From Phenylobacterium zucineum HLK1 (GTDB lineage Bacteria; Pseudomonadota; Alphaproteobacteria; Caulobacterales; Caulobacteraceae), in assembly GCF_000017265.1 (NCBI RefSeq), contig NC_011144.1:3932256-3996255 (forward strand): 64,000 nucleotides of DNA. The letters are read 5' to 3'. Shown piece by piece: positions 8,647 to 17,476 of this stretch. The position numbers and the translations under genes were made by a program. Under the pieces are notes generated by a model. It was not told the origin of the DNA, did no database searches, and worked only from the letters and a program-made list of their open reading frames with translations. Each line of letters opens with the position of its first letter. Position 1 is the stretch's first letter.

Positions 8647-9069
8647 CTAGCCCGTCACCGCCGCGGCCACGATCACGGCCGTGGAGAGCTTGGCGCCGAC
8701 CAGCAGGGCGGCCGCCGACATCTCGCCGTCCTGGATGCGGCGGGGCAGGCCGCGCAGCAGGATGTCCACCAGGCGGAAGACCAGCAGCTGGACCACCACC
8801 GTCGCCGCGCCCCACAGGCCGATCTCGATCAGGTTGGTCGAGGCCTGCAGCGACACCGCCAGCGGGATCGACAGCCCCAGCATCACCCCGCCCAGGGACA
8901 CCGCCGCGGCGGTGTTGCCCTCGCGGATCAGGGTGATCTCCTTGTGCGGCGTCAGCAGGATGTACAGCGCCGAGGCCCCCATCAGGATCAGGATGGTGAC
9001 GGCGATGTGCAGCAGGGTGATGGGGAAGCCGGTGGCGAATGCCTGGATCTCAGGCGAAGGCGTAGGCAT
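8647..9069 (-). CDS. DUF350 family inner-membrane protein
   Basis: A 140-aa protein with four hydrophobic helices. It shows the DUF350 pattern: a first helix, the LLTPHKEITLIREGNTAAAVSLGGVMLGLSIPLA core with a polar EGN turn, then a repeat of the same fold ending LVGAKLSTAVIVAAAV. The function is not established. The ATG at 9069 has GGGGAG 5 bases upstream and is better than the GTG at 9075. It probably forms an operon with the serine protease downstream. Confidence 0.9.
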   Translation of the reverse strand: MPTPSPEIQAFATGFPITLLHIAVTILILMGASALYILLTPHKEITLIREGNTAAAVSLGGVMLGLSIPLAVSLQASTNLIEIGLWGAATVVVQLLVFRLVDILLRGLPRRIQDGEMSAAALLVGAKLSTAVIVAAAVTG

Positions 9070-9122
9070 GCACACTCCCCGGAACTTGAGGCGTCACCGT
9101 TAGCACGCGTGGACGGGTCAGG

Positions 9123-10280
9123 TCAGCCGCCCGCCGCCAGCTTGCGCCGGGCGCTGGCCCGCAGCTTCTCGCTCTCGCTCTTCAGCTGGCCGCAGGCGGC
9201 CAGGATGTCGCGTCCGCGCGGCGTGCGGATCGGGCTGGCGTAGCCCGCGCGGTTCAGCACCGCGGCGAACCGCTCGATGGTCCCCCAGTCCGAGCACTCG
9301 TACTGGCTGCCGGGCCAGGGGTTGAACGGGATCAGGTTGATCTTGGCCGGAACGCCCTTGAGCAGGTTCACCAGGGCCTTGGCCTCGGCCGGGCTGTCGT
9401 TGACCCCCTTCAGCATGACGTACTCGAACGTCACCCGCTTGGAGTTGGACAGGCCCGGATAGGCGCGGATCGCCGCCATCAGCTCGGCGATCGGGTACTT
9501 CCGGTTCAGCGGGACCAGCTTCTCGCGCAGCTCGTCGTTGGTGGCGTGCAGCGAGATGGCCAGCATCGCCTGGGTCCGCTCGCCCAGGGCGGCGAGCTCG
9601 GGCACGACCCCCGAGGTCGAGACGGTGATCCGCCGCCGCGAGATGGCGATGCCTTCGTTGTCGGCGATGATGTCGATGGCGGCGGCGACGTTGTCGAGGT
9701 TGTAGAGCGGCTCGCCCATGCCCATGAACACGATGTTCGAGAGCCGGCGGTCCTCCTTGGGCGAGGGCCATTCGCCGAGGTCGTCGCGGGCGACCTGCAC
9801 CTGGGCCACGATCTCGGCGGCGGTCAGGTTGCGCACCAGGGCCTGGGTGCCGGTGTGGCAGAAGGTGCAGTTCAGGGTGCAGCCGACCTGCGAGCTGACG
9901 CACAGGGCGCCGGCCCGGCCCACGTCGGGGATGTAGACGGTCTCGACCTCGATGCCCGGCGCCATGCGGATCAGCCACTTGCGCGTGCCGTCCTTGGAGA
10001 CCTGGCGCTCGACCACCTGGGGACGGGAGATCGCGCAGACCTCGGCCAGCGCCGCCCGGGTCTCCTTGGCCACGTCGGTCATCTTCTCGAAGTCGGTGAC
10101 GCCGTAGTGGTGCATCCAGCGCCAGAGCTGCGAGGCGCGCATCTTGGCCTTCTCGGGCCGCACGACGCCCAGCTCGACCAGGCAGGCGGCCAGCTCCGCC
10201 CGGGTCATCCCCGAGAGGTTGGGTCTGGACGGCGCAAGCGGCTGCGCCGGCGCGCGGGCAAGGTCGAGGGTCACGCCCAA
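9123..10280 (-). CDS. rlmN: Dual-specificity RNA methyltransferase RlmN
   Basis: A radical-SAM enzyme that methylates C2 of A2503 in 23S rRNA and of A37 in some tRNAs. The N-terminal domain contains SQLWRWMHHYGV. The CX3CX2C iron-sulfur motif is in GCTLNCTFCHTG, followed by NIVFMGMGEPLYN (the SAM-binding GE motif) and VTFEYVMLKGVND. The catalytic Cys is in YECSDWG near the C-terminus. The frame is open to a TTG at 10337. I prefer the TTG at 10280 because AAGGA lies 9 bases upstream and the protein then has the usual length (385 aa). Confidence 0.95.
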   Translation of the reverse strand: MGVTLDLARAPAQPLAPSRPNLSGMTRAELAACLVELGVVRPEKAKMRASQLWRWMHHYGVTDFEKMTDVAKETRAALAEVCAISRPQVVERQVSKDGTRKWLIRMAPGIEVETVYIPDVGRAGALCVSSQVGCTLNCTFCHTGTQALVRNLTAAEIVAQVQVARDDLGEWPSPKEDRRLSNIVFMGMGEPLYNLDNVAAAIDIIADNEGIAISRRRITVSTSGVVPELAALGERTQAMLAISLHATNDELREKLVPLNRKYPIAELMAAIRAYPGLSNSKRVTFEYVMLKGVNDSPAEAKALVNLLKGVPAKINLIPFNPWPGSQYECSDWGTIERFAAVLNRAGYASPIRTPRGRDILAACGQLKSESEKLRASARRKLAAGG

Positions 10281-10404
10281 GGGATCAGGTCCTTCGCTGA
10301 GGGCGCGGAATATAGGTGAGCGCGCCGCCCGCACCAAATCCGGCCTTTCAAACGGGCGTTCGAGTGGCTAGCGTCCGCGGCTTGCAGCATTGGGAGAGGC
10401 GCGC

Positions 10405-11406
10405 ATGAAGGCCCTGTTGAGCAAGGAAGTCGGCGGTCCGGACAAGCTGGTGCTGGAGGACGTGCCGGCCCCGCAGGCCAAGGCCGGCCAGGCGGTCGTC
10501 GAGGTGAAGGCCATCGGCGTCAACTTCCCCGACGTGCTGATCATCGAGGACAAGTACCAGTTCAAGCCCGAGCGGCCGTTCTCGCCCGGCGGCGAGATCG
10601 CCGGGATCGTCAAGAGCGTCGGCGAGGGCGTGACCCACGTGAAGCCGGGCGACCGGGTGCTGGGCAACACCGGCTGGGGCGGGATGGCGCAGGAGCTGGC
10701 CCTGGAGGCCGCTCGGCTGGTGAAGATCCCCGACTCGATGCCGTTCGACGAGGCGGCCGCCTTCATCATGACCTACGGCACCAGCTGGCACGCCCTGAAG
10801 GACCGGGCGCAGCTGAAGGCCGGCCAGACGATGCTGGTCCTGGGCGCCGCCGGCGGCGTCGGCCTGGCCGCCGTCGAGCTCGGCAAGGCGGTGGGCGCCA
10901 AGGTGATCGCCGCCGCCTCCAGCCAGGAGAAGGTGGACCTGTGCCTGTCCAAGGGCGCGGCGGCGGGCGTCGTCTATCCGAAGGGCCCGTTCGACAAGGA
11001 CGGCCAGAAGCAGCTGGCGCAGCTGTTCAAGGAGGCCACGGGCCCGAACGGCGCCGACGTGATCTACGACGCCATCGGCGACGCCTACGCCGAGCCGGCG
11101 CTCCGCTCCATCGCCTGGGAGGGCAAGTACCTCGTGGTGGGCTTCGCCGCCGGCGAGATTCCGAAGATTCCGCTGAACCTCGCCCTCCTGAAGGGCTGCG
11201 AGATCGTCGGCGTCTTCTGGGGCGCCTGGGTCGGCAAGAACCCCGAGCGGCACCGCGAGAGCGTCGCCGAGCTGATGCGCATGTACGAGGAGGGCAAGAT
11301 CAAGCCCTACGTCTCCGAACGCTTCCCGCTCGAACGCGCCGCCGACGCCATCCGCCACCTCGCCAGCCGCAAGGCCATGGGCAAGGTGGTGGTGACGGTG
11401 GACTGA
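10405..11406 (+). CDS. NADPH:quinone oxidoreductase-like zinc-independent MDR
   Basis: A 333-aa medium-chain dehydrogenase/reductase of the quinone oxidoreductase branch. It has a GroES-like N-terminal domain (IGVNFPDVLIIEDKYQ, PFSPGGEIAGIVKSVGEGVTHVKPGDRV) and a Rossmann NADPH loop LVLGAAGGVGLAAVELGKAVGAKVIAAAS near residue 145. It has no structural zinc cysteine cluster. GGGAGAG lies just before the ATG at 10405. The substrate is not evident. It is divergent from rlmN and is followed by a convergent OmpA-type gene. Confidence 0.88.
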   Translation: MKALLSKEVGGPDKLVLEDVPAPQAKAGQAVVEVKAIGVNFPDVLIIEDKYQFKPERPFSPGGEIAGIVKSVGEGVTHVKPGDRVLGNTGWGGMAQELALEAARLVKIPDSMPFDEAAAFIMTYGTSWHALKDRAQLKAGQTMLVLGAAGGVGLAAVELGKAVGAKVIAAASSQEKVDLCLSKGAAAGVVYPKGPFDKDGQKQLAQLFKEATGPNGADVIYDAIGDAYAEPALRSIAWEGKYLVVGFAAGEIPKIPLNLALLKGCEIVGVFWGAWVGKNPERHRESVAELMRMYEEGKIKPYVSERFPLERAADAIRHLASRKAMGKVVVTVD

Positions 11407-11427
11407 GGCCCCGCTCCGGAACCCGGC

Positions 11428-12093
11428 CTAGCCGCGGAACGGCCGGACGGTGATCTCGACCCGGCGGTTCTGCGCCCGGCCCTGCTCGGTGGCGTTGCTG
11501 GCGACCGGCCGGCTCTCGCCGTAGCCGACCACGTAGAGCCGGTCCTGCAGGACCCCGCGGCTGACCAGGTAGCTGGCCACCGACGAGGCGCGCCGTTCCG
11601 AGAGCGCCTGGTTGTAGGCGTCGGCGCCGGTGGAGTCGGCGTGGCCCGCCACGTCGATCAGCGTCTGCGGATAGCGGCTGAGGGTGGCGGCGATGTCGTC
11701 CAGCACCGGATAGAAGCGGCTCTGGACGTCGGACTGGTCGACCCCGAACGTCACGTCCGAGGGCATGTTCAGCACGATGTCGTCGCCGCGGCGCTCGACC
11801 TCGACGCCCGAGCCGGCCAGCTCGCGGCGCAGCTCGGCCTGCTGGCGGTCCATGTAGGCGCCCACGGCCCCGCCGGCCAAGGCGCCGACGCCGGCGCCGA
11901 TGAGGGCGTTGGTGCGGCCCTCCTCGCTCTTGTTGGTGTTGGTCAGGTAGCCCAGCAGCGCGCCGCCGGCGGCGCCCGCCAGGATGCCGGTCCGCGTGTT
12001 GCTGCGGACGGTCTGGCCCGTATAGGGGTCGGTGGTCGTGCAGGCGCCCACGGCCAGCAGCGAAAGGCCCAGGGCCGCGATCTTGGTCTTCAT
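11428..12093 (-). CDS. OmpA-family lipoprotein with glycine zipper
   Basis: A 221-aa protein with a lipoprotein signal (LSLLAVGAC, lipid on Cys18). A glycine-zipper region (GILAGAAGGALLGYL ... ALIGAGVGALAGGAVGAYM) comes next, then an OmpA_C peptidoglycan-binding domain (about 110-218). That domain has the typical LIDVAGHADSTGADAYNQALSERRA motif and ends NRRVEITVRP. It probably tethers the outer membrane to peptidoglycan, as Pal- and YiaD-like proteins do. Confidence 0.92.
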   Translation of the reverse strand: MKTKIAALGLSLLAVGACTTTDPYTGQTVRSNTRTGILAGAAGGALLGYLTNTNKSEEGRTNALIGAGVGALAGGAVGAYMDRQQAELRRELAGSGVEVERRGDDIVLNMPSDVTFGVDQSDVQSRFYPVLDDIAATLSRYPQTLIDVAGHADSTGADAYNQALSERRASSVASYLVSRGVLQDRLYVVGYGESRPVASNATEQGRAQNRRVEITVRPFRG

Positions 12094-12174
12094 GGGAGCT
12101 CCAATGCGTCGTCTTCCGGGCGGAACGCCGCTACGGCCAAGTCTGTTCCGGTCGGCCCCCTGGCGCGGGCGGGC

Positions 12175-12212
12175 GACACGGCGGTTGCCAGGGCGGTTGC
12201 CAGGGCGGGCTG
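12175..12212. repeat. Short tandem direct repeat
   Basis: GGCGGTTGCCAG occurs twice in tandem with AGGGCGG-like flanks in the intergenic space between the OmpA-like gene and the downstream SDR gene. No function is apparent. Confidence 0.5.
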
Positions 12213-12257
12213 CCCCTCCTACTGATCGCCGATAACCAACAGGAACGGGGAAGCGTC

Positions 12258-13109
12258 ATGGCGGGTCGTCTGGAAGGCAAGGTGGCGGTGGTCACCGGCG
12301 GGGTGTCGGGCATCGGCCTGGGGACCGTCGAGCTGTTCGTCGGCGAGGGCGCGAAGGTGGTCGCCGCCGACATCCAGGACGAGAAGGGGGCGATGCTAGA
12401 GCAGCGCTTCCCCGGCCAGGTGCGCTACGCCCACTGCGACGTCACCGCCGAGGCCGAGATCGCCGCGGCCGTGCAGCTCGCCGCCTCCGAATTCGGCGGC
12501 CTCGACGTGCTGTTCAACAACGCCGGCATCTCCGACATGATGCGGACCCTCGCCGAGGTCGAGGCCGATCGCTGGAGCTGGGTGTTCGACATCCTGGTGC
12601 GCGGCCCGGCGCTGGGCATGAAGCACGCCGCGCCCCTGATGGCCGAGCGCGGCGGCGGGTCGATCGTCAACACCGCCTCGATCGCCGGCCTGCAGGCGGG
12701 CTGGGGCCCGCTGGCCTATTCGTCGGCCAAGGCGGCGGTGATCCACATGAGCCGCTGCGCCGCGGCCCAGCTCTCGCCGCAGAAGATCCGGGTGAACGCC
12801 ATCTGCCCCGGCCTGATCGCCACCTCCATCTTCGGCGCCTCGCTCGGCCTGCCCCGCGCGGTGGCCGACCAGATGGCCGCCCGGGTGGCCGAGAACGCGC
12901 CCAAGGCCCAGCCCATCCCCAAGGCCGGCATGCCCGAGGACATCGCCCGCGCCGCGCTCTACCTGGCGAGCGACGACTCCGCGTTCGTCACCGGCACGCA
13001 CGTGGTCGTGGACGGCGGCATCACCATCGGCGGCCGGCACAGCTGGGACCCCGCCGCGGCCTCGCCCCTGATGGAGCTGTTCGCCGAGTTCGCGCCCCCC
13101 GAAGCGTGA
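12258..13109 (+). CDS. Short-chain dehydrogenase/reductase
   Basis: A 283-aa classical SDR. The cofactor loop is VVTGGVSGIGLGT near residue 11, NNAG is near 90, and the catalytic Ser-Tyr-Lys are in NTASIAGLQ ... AYSSAKAAV near 140-160. The C-terminus VTGTHVVVDGGITIGGR is typical. Asp after the second strand (VVAADIQD) suggests NAD preference. The substrate is unknown. Its stop overlaps the start of the transporter gene, which suggests translational coupling. Confidence 0.9.
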   Translation: MAGRLEGKVAVVTGGVSGIGLGTVELFVGEGAKVVAADIQDEKGAMLEQRFPGQVRYAHCDVTAEAEIAAAVQLAASEFGGLDVLFNNAGISDMMRTLAEVEADRWSWVFDILVRGPALGMKHAAPLMAERGGGSIVNTASIAGLQAGWGPLAYSSAKAAVIHMSRCAAAQLSPQKIRVNAICPGLIATSIFGASLGLPRAVADQMAARVAENAPKAQPIPKAGMPEDIARAALYLASDDSAFVTGTHVVVDGGITIGGRHSWDPAAASPLMELFAEFAPPEA

Positions 13110-14044
13110 GCGTCGAGACGGTCATCGTCGAGCCGCAGCCCGGCGGCGGGCTGACGCCCAACGTCCGCGGCGCCCTGTGGATGCTGGCCTCGGCGCTCGG
13201 CTTCACGGTGATGACGACGCTCATCAAGTTCCTGGGCGACGACTATCCGGCGGCGCTGCAGACCTTCTACCGGCAGGCGGCGGGCTTCGCCGTCCTGCTG
13301 CCGCTGATCCTGCGCCAGCGGCGGGCGGCCTACGCCACCACAAGGCCCGGCATCCTGTTCTTCCGCTCGGCGGCGGGGACGCTGGCGATGATCCTGTCGT
13401 TCTACGCCTTCCAGAAGATGCCGCTGGCCGACGCCAACGCGCTCTCCTTCACCCGAACCCTGTGGCTCGTGCCGCTGGCCGCCTTCGTCGTGCGCGAGAA
13501 AATCGGACCCTTGCGGATCGGCGCGGCGGTCGTCGGCTTCCTGGGCGTGCTGCTGATGATCCGCCCCGGCGCCGGCGGCGAGTTCGCGGTCGGCGGGCCG
13601 GCCCTGGCCATGCTGGCGGCCTCGTTCCTCTTCGCCCTGACCATCACCGGCATGAAGGTGATGACCCGCGACCACTCGCCCAGCGTGCTGCTGGTCTGGG
13701 CCATGACCCTGGGCCTGATCTTCTCGATCCCCGGCGCGGTGCTGACCTGGCGCTGGCCCGAGCCGGTGGACCTGGCCCTGCTCTGCGCCATGGGCGTGAT
13801 CGGGACGATCACCCAGGCCTGCTACATCAAGGGCATGCAGATCGGCGACGCCGCGGCCATGGCGCCGATCGACTACGTGCGGCTGGTGTTCACCGCCGCG
13901 GCCGGCTTCCTGCTGTTCCACGAGATCCCGACCGCCTGGACCGTGGCCGGCGCGGGGATCGTGGTGGCCTCGACCCTGTTCATCACCTGGCGCGAGCACC
14001 AGCTGGCCAGGGCCGCCCGGTCAGCGGCGCGGCGCGCGGGCTAG
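13106..14044 (+). CDS. EamA/DMT-superfamily transporter
   Basis: A 312-aa inner-membrane protein with ten predicted helices in two EamA repeats (about 15-145 and 160-300). It contains the RQAAGFAVLLPLIL and FYAFQKMPLADANAL segments common in RhaT-like permeases. It starts at GTG 13106, overlapping the preceding SDR stop by 4 bases (GTGA), so the two are an operon. The substrate is unknown; metabolite export is likely. The 3' end overlaps the convergent DUF1232 gene by 4 bases. Confidence 0.9.
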   Translation: MSVETVIVEPQPGGGLTPNVRGALWMLASALGFTVMTTLIKFLGDDYPAALQTFYRQAAGFAVLLPLILRQRRAAYATTRPGILFFRSAAGTLAMILSFYAFQKMPLADANALSFTRTLWLVPLAAFVVREKIGPLRIGAAVVGFLGVLLMIRPGAGGEFAVGGPALAMLAASFLFALTITGMKVMTRDHSPSVLLVWAMTLGLIFSIPGAVLTWRWPEPVDLALLCAMGVIGTITQACYIKGMQIGDAAAMAPIDYVRLVFTAAAGFLLFHEIPTAWTVAGAGIVVASTLFITWREHQLARAARSAARRAG

Positions 14045-14463
14045 TCCTTCCCCAGGTCCTCGATGGCCCGGCGGGCGGCCTCGCGGTGACGCGGCTTCAG
14101 GTTCTTGCCGATCACGCTCATCAGCGCCGCGAACACGGCCGCGTCGTCCGTGTAGCCGAGGCCGGCGATGAAGTCGGGCACCGCATCGGTCGGCAGGACG
14201 AAGTAGGCGAGGGCCGCCAGCATCATCCCCTTGGCGGCCAGCGGGGTCTCGTCGTCGCGGGCGCAGAACCAGACGGCCAGGGCCTCGCGGGCGAACGGGA
14301 CCTTCGCCGCCACCTTGCGCATCTTGGGCCAGAAGCCGCGGGCGACCCGCTGCTCGTTCACCCGCATGACCGCGGGGACCAGGGCCTTGCCTGGCGCGAT
14401 CTCGGCATGCGGGTCGAACCCGCCGGAATTGACGTTGGGTGACGCTTTTTCGCTGGCGTTCAT
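14041..14463 (-). CDS. YkvA/DUF1232 family membrane protein
   Basis: A 140-aa protein with the DUF1232 core LAAKGMMLAALAYFVLPTDAVPDFIAGLGYTDDAAVFAAL (about residues 70-115), including the conserved P-D-x-I-P-D-like motif. Its function is unknown; relatives are single-pass or membrane-associated. It is transcribed divergently from the SDR at 14515. Confidence 0.88.
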   Translation of the reverse strand: MNASEKASPNVNSGGFDPHAEIAPGKALVPAVMRVNEQRVARGFWPKMRKVAAKVPFAREALAVWFCARDDETPLAAKGMMLAALAYFVLPTDAVPDFIAGLGYTDDAAVFAALMSVIGKNLKPRHREAARRAIEDLGKD

Positions 14464-14514
14464 CGGGCTAAAGCCTTCGCCGACTTCGGGTCATCATATG
14501 GGAGCGGAGCGTCC

Positions 14515-15297
<783 letters not shown>

Positions 15298-15323
15298 GCG
15301 CCGGCCATCGCCGACGCGACGAG

Positions 15324-15352
15324 GCCCCCGGCTCCGGCCGGGGGCTTTTTCG
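15324..15352 (+). terminator. Rho-independent terminator
   Basis: A 9-bp stem (GCCCCCGGC with GCCGGGGGC), a 4-base loop and a T5 run, then CGTTT. It terminates the SDR gene. Confidence 0.92.
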
Positions 15353-15362
15353 TTTAGGGCCC

Positions 15363-15704
15363 CTACGAGCCCGCCGGCTTCTGCGAGCGGCAGACCCAGG
15401 CGCCGTCCAGCTGGATGCGGCCCGAGCCCAGGGGGCAGATGGTGGGGCGCCGGTATTGGCCGGTGGGCTTGCCGGCGACGACCTGGTGGCACTGGGCCCG
15501 GCTGGCGTCGACGTACTCCAGCTTGCCGCCGCCCTTGTCGGCCGGAAGCTCGAAGCCCGCCGGCTGCTCGCGGGAATCGGCGAACCCGGCGGCGTTGCAG
15601 AAGACGGGCTCGTCCACGTTGACGAAGGCGGGGCGATCCTGGGCCAAGGCGGGGGCGGCGGACAGCGACAGGGCCGCGGCCGCGATGAGGGCGTGAAGCC
15701 GCAT
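15363..15704 (-). CDS. Hypothetical secreted Cys-containing protein
   Basis: A 113-aa protein with a clear Sec signal peptide (MRLHALIAAAALSLSAAPALAQ, cleavage after ALA). The mature part of about 92 aa has four cysteines (VFCNAA, AQCHQV, TICPLG, WVCRSQ), likely paired in the periplasm. I do not recognise the family. The GTG/ATG choice is not in doubt because the signal peptide begins at the ATG. Confidence 0.78.
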   Translation of the reverse strand: MRLHALIAAAALSLSAAPALAQDRPAFVNVDEPVFCNAAGFADSREQPAGFELPADKGGGKLEYVDASRAQCHQVVAGKPTGQYRRPTICPLGSGRIQLDGAWVCRSQKPAGS

Positions 15705-15806
15705 GAGACGTTCCTCCCGAGTGTTCTTGTCGTTGGAAACGTGACCTGCGGCGACGCTACCACCCGCGCCCGGGTTCGCAAGATCGGGGGGGCTTCGGGG
15801 GAGCGG

Positions 15807-17396
15807 CTAGGCGAAGACCCAGTCCGAGTCCTGCACGGCGCCCGGCGCCACGCCCTCCAGGTGGATGACGTAGTTGGCCCACTGGGGATCGGGGCCCGGC
15901 CCGTCGCGGTCGAACAGCACCTTGCTGCCGCCCGCGCCGTCCTCGATCAGGCGCAGGTGGCCCGAGGCGAAGGGATCGCCGCTCACCCCCGCGGCCCGCA
16001 GCCAGGCCGAGATGTCGAGCTGGTCCTCGCCGGGCGTGAAGTCCCGCACCTGCGCCGGCGACCAGGGTTCCTGCGGCCACTCGAACCGGTCCGCGCCGGC
16101 GCCGCCGACCAGCACGTCCGAGCCGCGGCTGGCCACCAGGGTGTCGGCGCCCGCGCCGCCCTGCAGCGTATCCCCCGGTCCCGACGATTCCAGCCGCACG
16201 CCGGGCTCGGCTTCAGGCGGCGGGTCCTCGGGCTCCTCCTCCGGCGGAGGCGGCGCAGCGCCGCCGCCGGAGAGGGCCGACCAGGTCAGGCCCTCGGTGG
16301 CCACGCCCTCCAGCCGGACGACATAGCCGGGCCACTCGCCGCCGGGACCGTCGGCGTCGACCAACACCTTGGTCCCGCCCTCGCCGTCGTCGAAAAGATA
16401 GACGTAGCCGTCGGCGATCGGGTCGGCCCCCGAATAGCCGCCCAGCAGCGCGCCCAGGTCCAGGCCGTCTTCGCCGGGCGTGAAGTCGGTGACCCGGGCC
16501 GGAGACCAGGGCGCGGCGGCCCAGGCGAAGCGGTCGGCGCCCGCCCCGCCGGTCAGCAGGTCGGGCCCGGCGCTGGCGTTCAGGGTGTCGGGGCCCGCGC
16601 CGCCGACCAGGGCGTCGCCGGGGCCGTTGGAGGTGAGCACCTGGCCCGACTCGCCGCCATCGTCCGGCGCGCCGGCGCGCCAGCCCTGGAACAGCGCGAA
16701 GAAGTCGGCGCCCGACATCTGGTGCCCGGCGGGCGCGAAGTGCAGCCCGTCGCCCAGCAGGGGGTAGTCGCGCGCATCGAAGCTGTCGGCGTTGGGGTCG
16801 GCCTGGTCGGTCGCCGCCTGGGCGTGGCGGACCTCGGCGGTATAGGGGGCGCTGCCGGTGATGCGGAAGAAGCCGATCCTGCCGTCCGGGTCCTGCAGCC
16901 ACTCGTCCCGGATCGCCTGGAACAGCGCCGGCAGGTTCTCGTCGTAGGCCTCGGCGGCGCCGGCGTGGTTGGCGTCCTCCTCGCCCTGGCCCCAGAACAC
17001 CGCCTCGGGCCGCGCGCCGCCCAGCGCCTGGGCCGCGCGGTCGATCATGGCCCGGGTGATGTCGAAGATCTCGTCGTCGCTGCGGTCCGACCAGTCGAAG
17101 GCCCACTCGCCGGTGTCGGGCTCGAGCCGGGCGCCGCCCCAGGCCGACTTGACGATCCGCAGCACCTCGTCGGGATGGGCGGCGCGGAAGTCCATGGCGA
17201 ACTGCACCTCGGGGCCCCAGGCCTGCGGCATCTGGCCGAAGCCGGTATTCTCGCCCGGCCGCATCTCCTCCCAGGCGCCGGCGTGGTCGTTCCAGATCAG
17301 GGTCAGCGGGTCGGGCCGCCAGGTCCCGGGAAGGGTCGAGGCGTCCATATAGGCGCCGCCGGTGTTCGACTGGCCGGCGAAGACGACGAAGGCCAC
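15807..17396 (-). CDS. SGNH/SASA-type esterase fused to RTX-like calcium repeats
   Basis: A 529-aa protein. Residues 1-280 form a sialate O-acetylesterase-like SGNH hydrolase: nucleophile Ser in VVFAGQSNTGG, the block III-like VFWGQGEEDAN, and the Asp/His of GDGLHFAPAGH. Residues about 285-525 hold two copies of a module: an RTX-like GGAGxDxL/GGAGADRF nonapeptide cluster followed by a PWSPxxVxDFTPGEDxLD segment. There is no N-terminal signal peptide, as expected for type I secretion. The GTG start has AGGGGAG upstream. It probably de-esterifies an extracellular polysaccharide. Confidence 0.85.
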   Translation of the reverse strand: MAFVVFAGQSNTGGAYMDASTLPGTWRPDPLTLIWNDHAGAWEEMRPGENTGFGQMPQAWGPEVQFAMDFRAAHPDEVLRIVKSAWGGARLEPDTGEWAFDWSDRSDDEIFDITRAMIDRAAQALGGARPEAVFWGQGEEDANHAGAAEAYDENLPALFQAIRDEWLQDPDGRIGFFRITGSAPYTAEVRHAQAATDQADPNADSFDARDYPLLGDGLHFAPAGHQMSGADFFALFQGWRAGAPDDGGESGQVLTSNGPGDALVGGAGPDTLNASAGPDLLTGGAGADRFAWAAAPWSPARVTDFTPGEDGLDLGALLGGYSGADPIADGYVYLFDDGEGGTKVLVDADGPGGEWPGYVVRLEGVATEGLTWSALSGGGAAPPPPEEEPEDPPPEAEPGVRLESSGPGDTLQGGAGADTLVASRGSDVLVGGAGADRFEWPQEPWSPAQVRDFTPGEDQLDISAWLRAAGVSGDPFASGHLRLIEDGAGGSKVLFDRDGPGPDPQWANYVIHLEGVAPGAVQDSDWVFA

Positions 17397-17476
17397 GGCT
17401 GCTGCTCCCCTGCTGCTCCGTTTGGGTACGGACGCGAGACTCGGGAGCGCGGCTCAAAGTTCCGCTTGGCGCGGCG

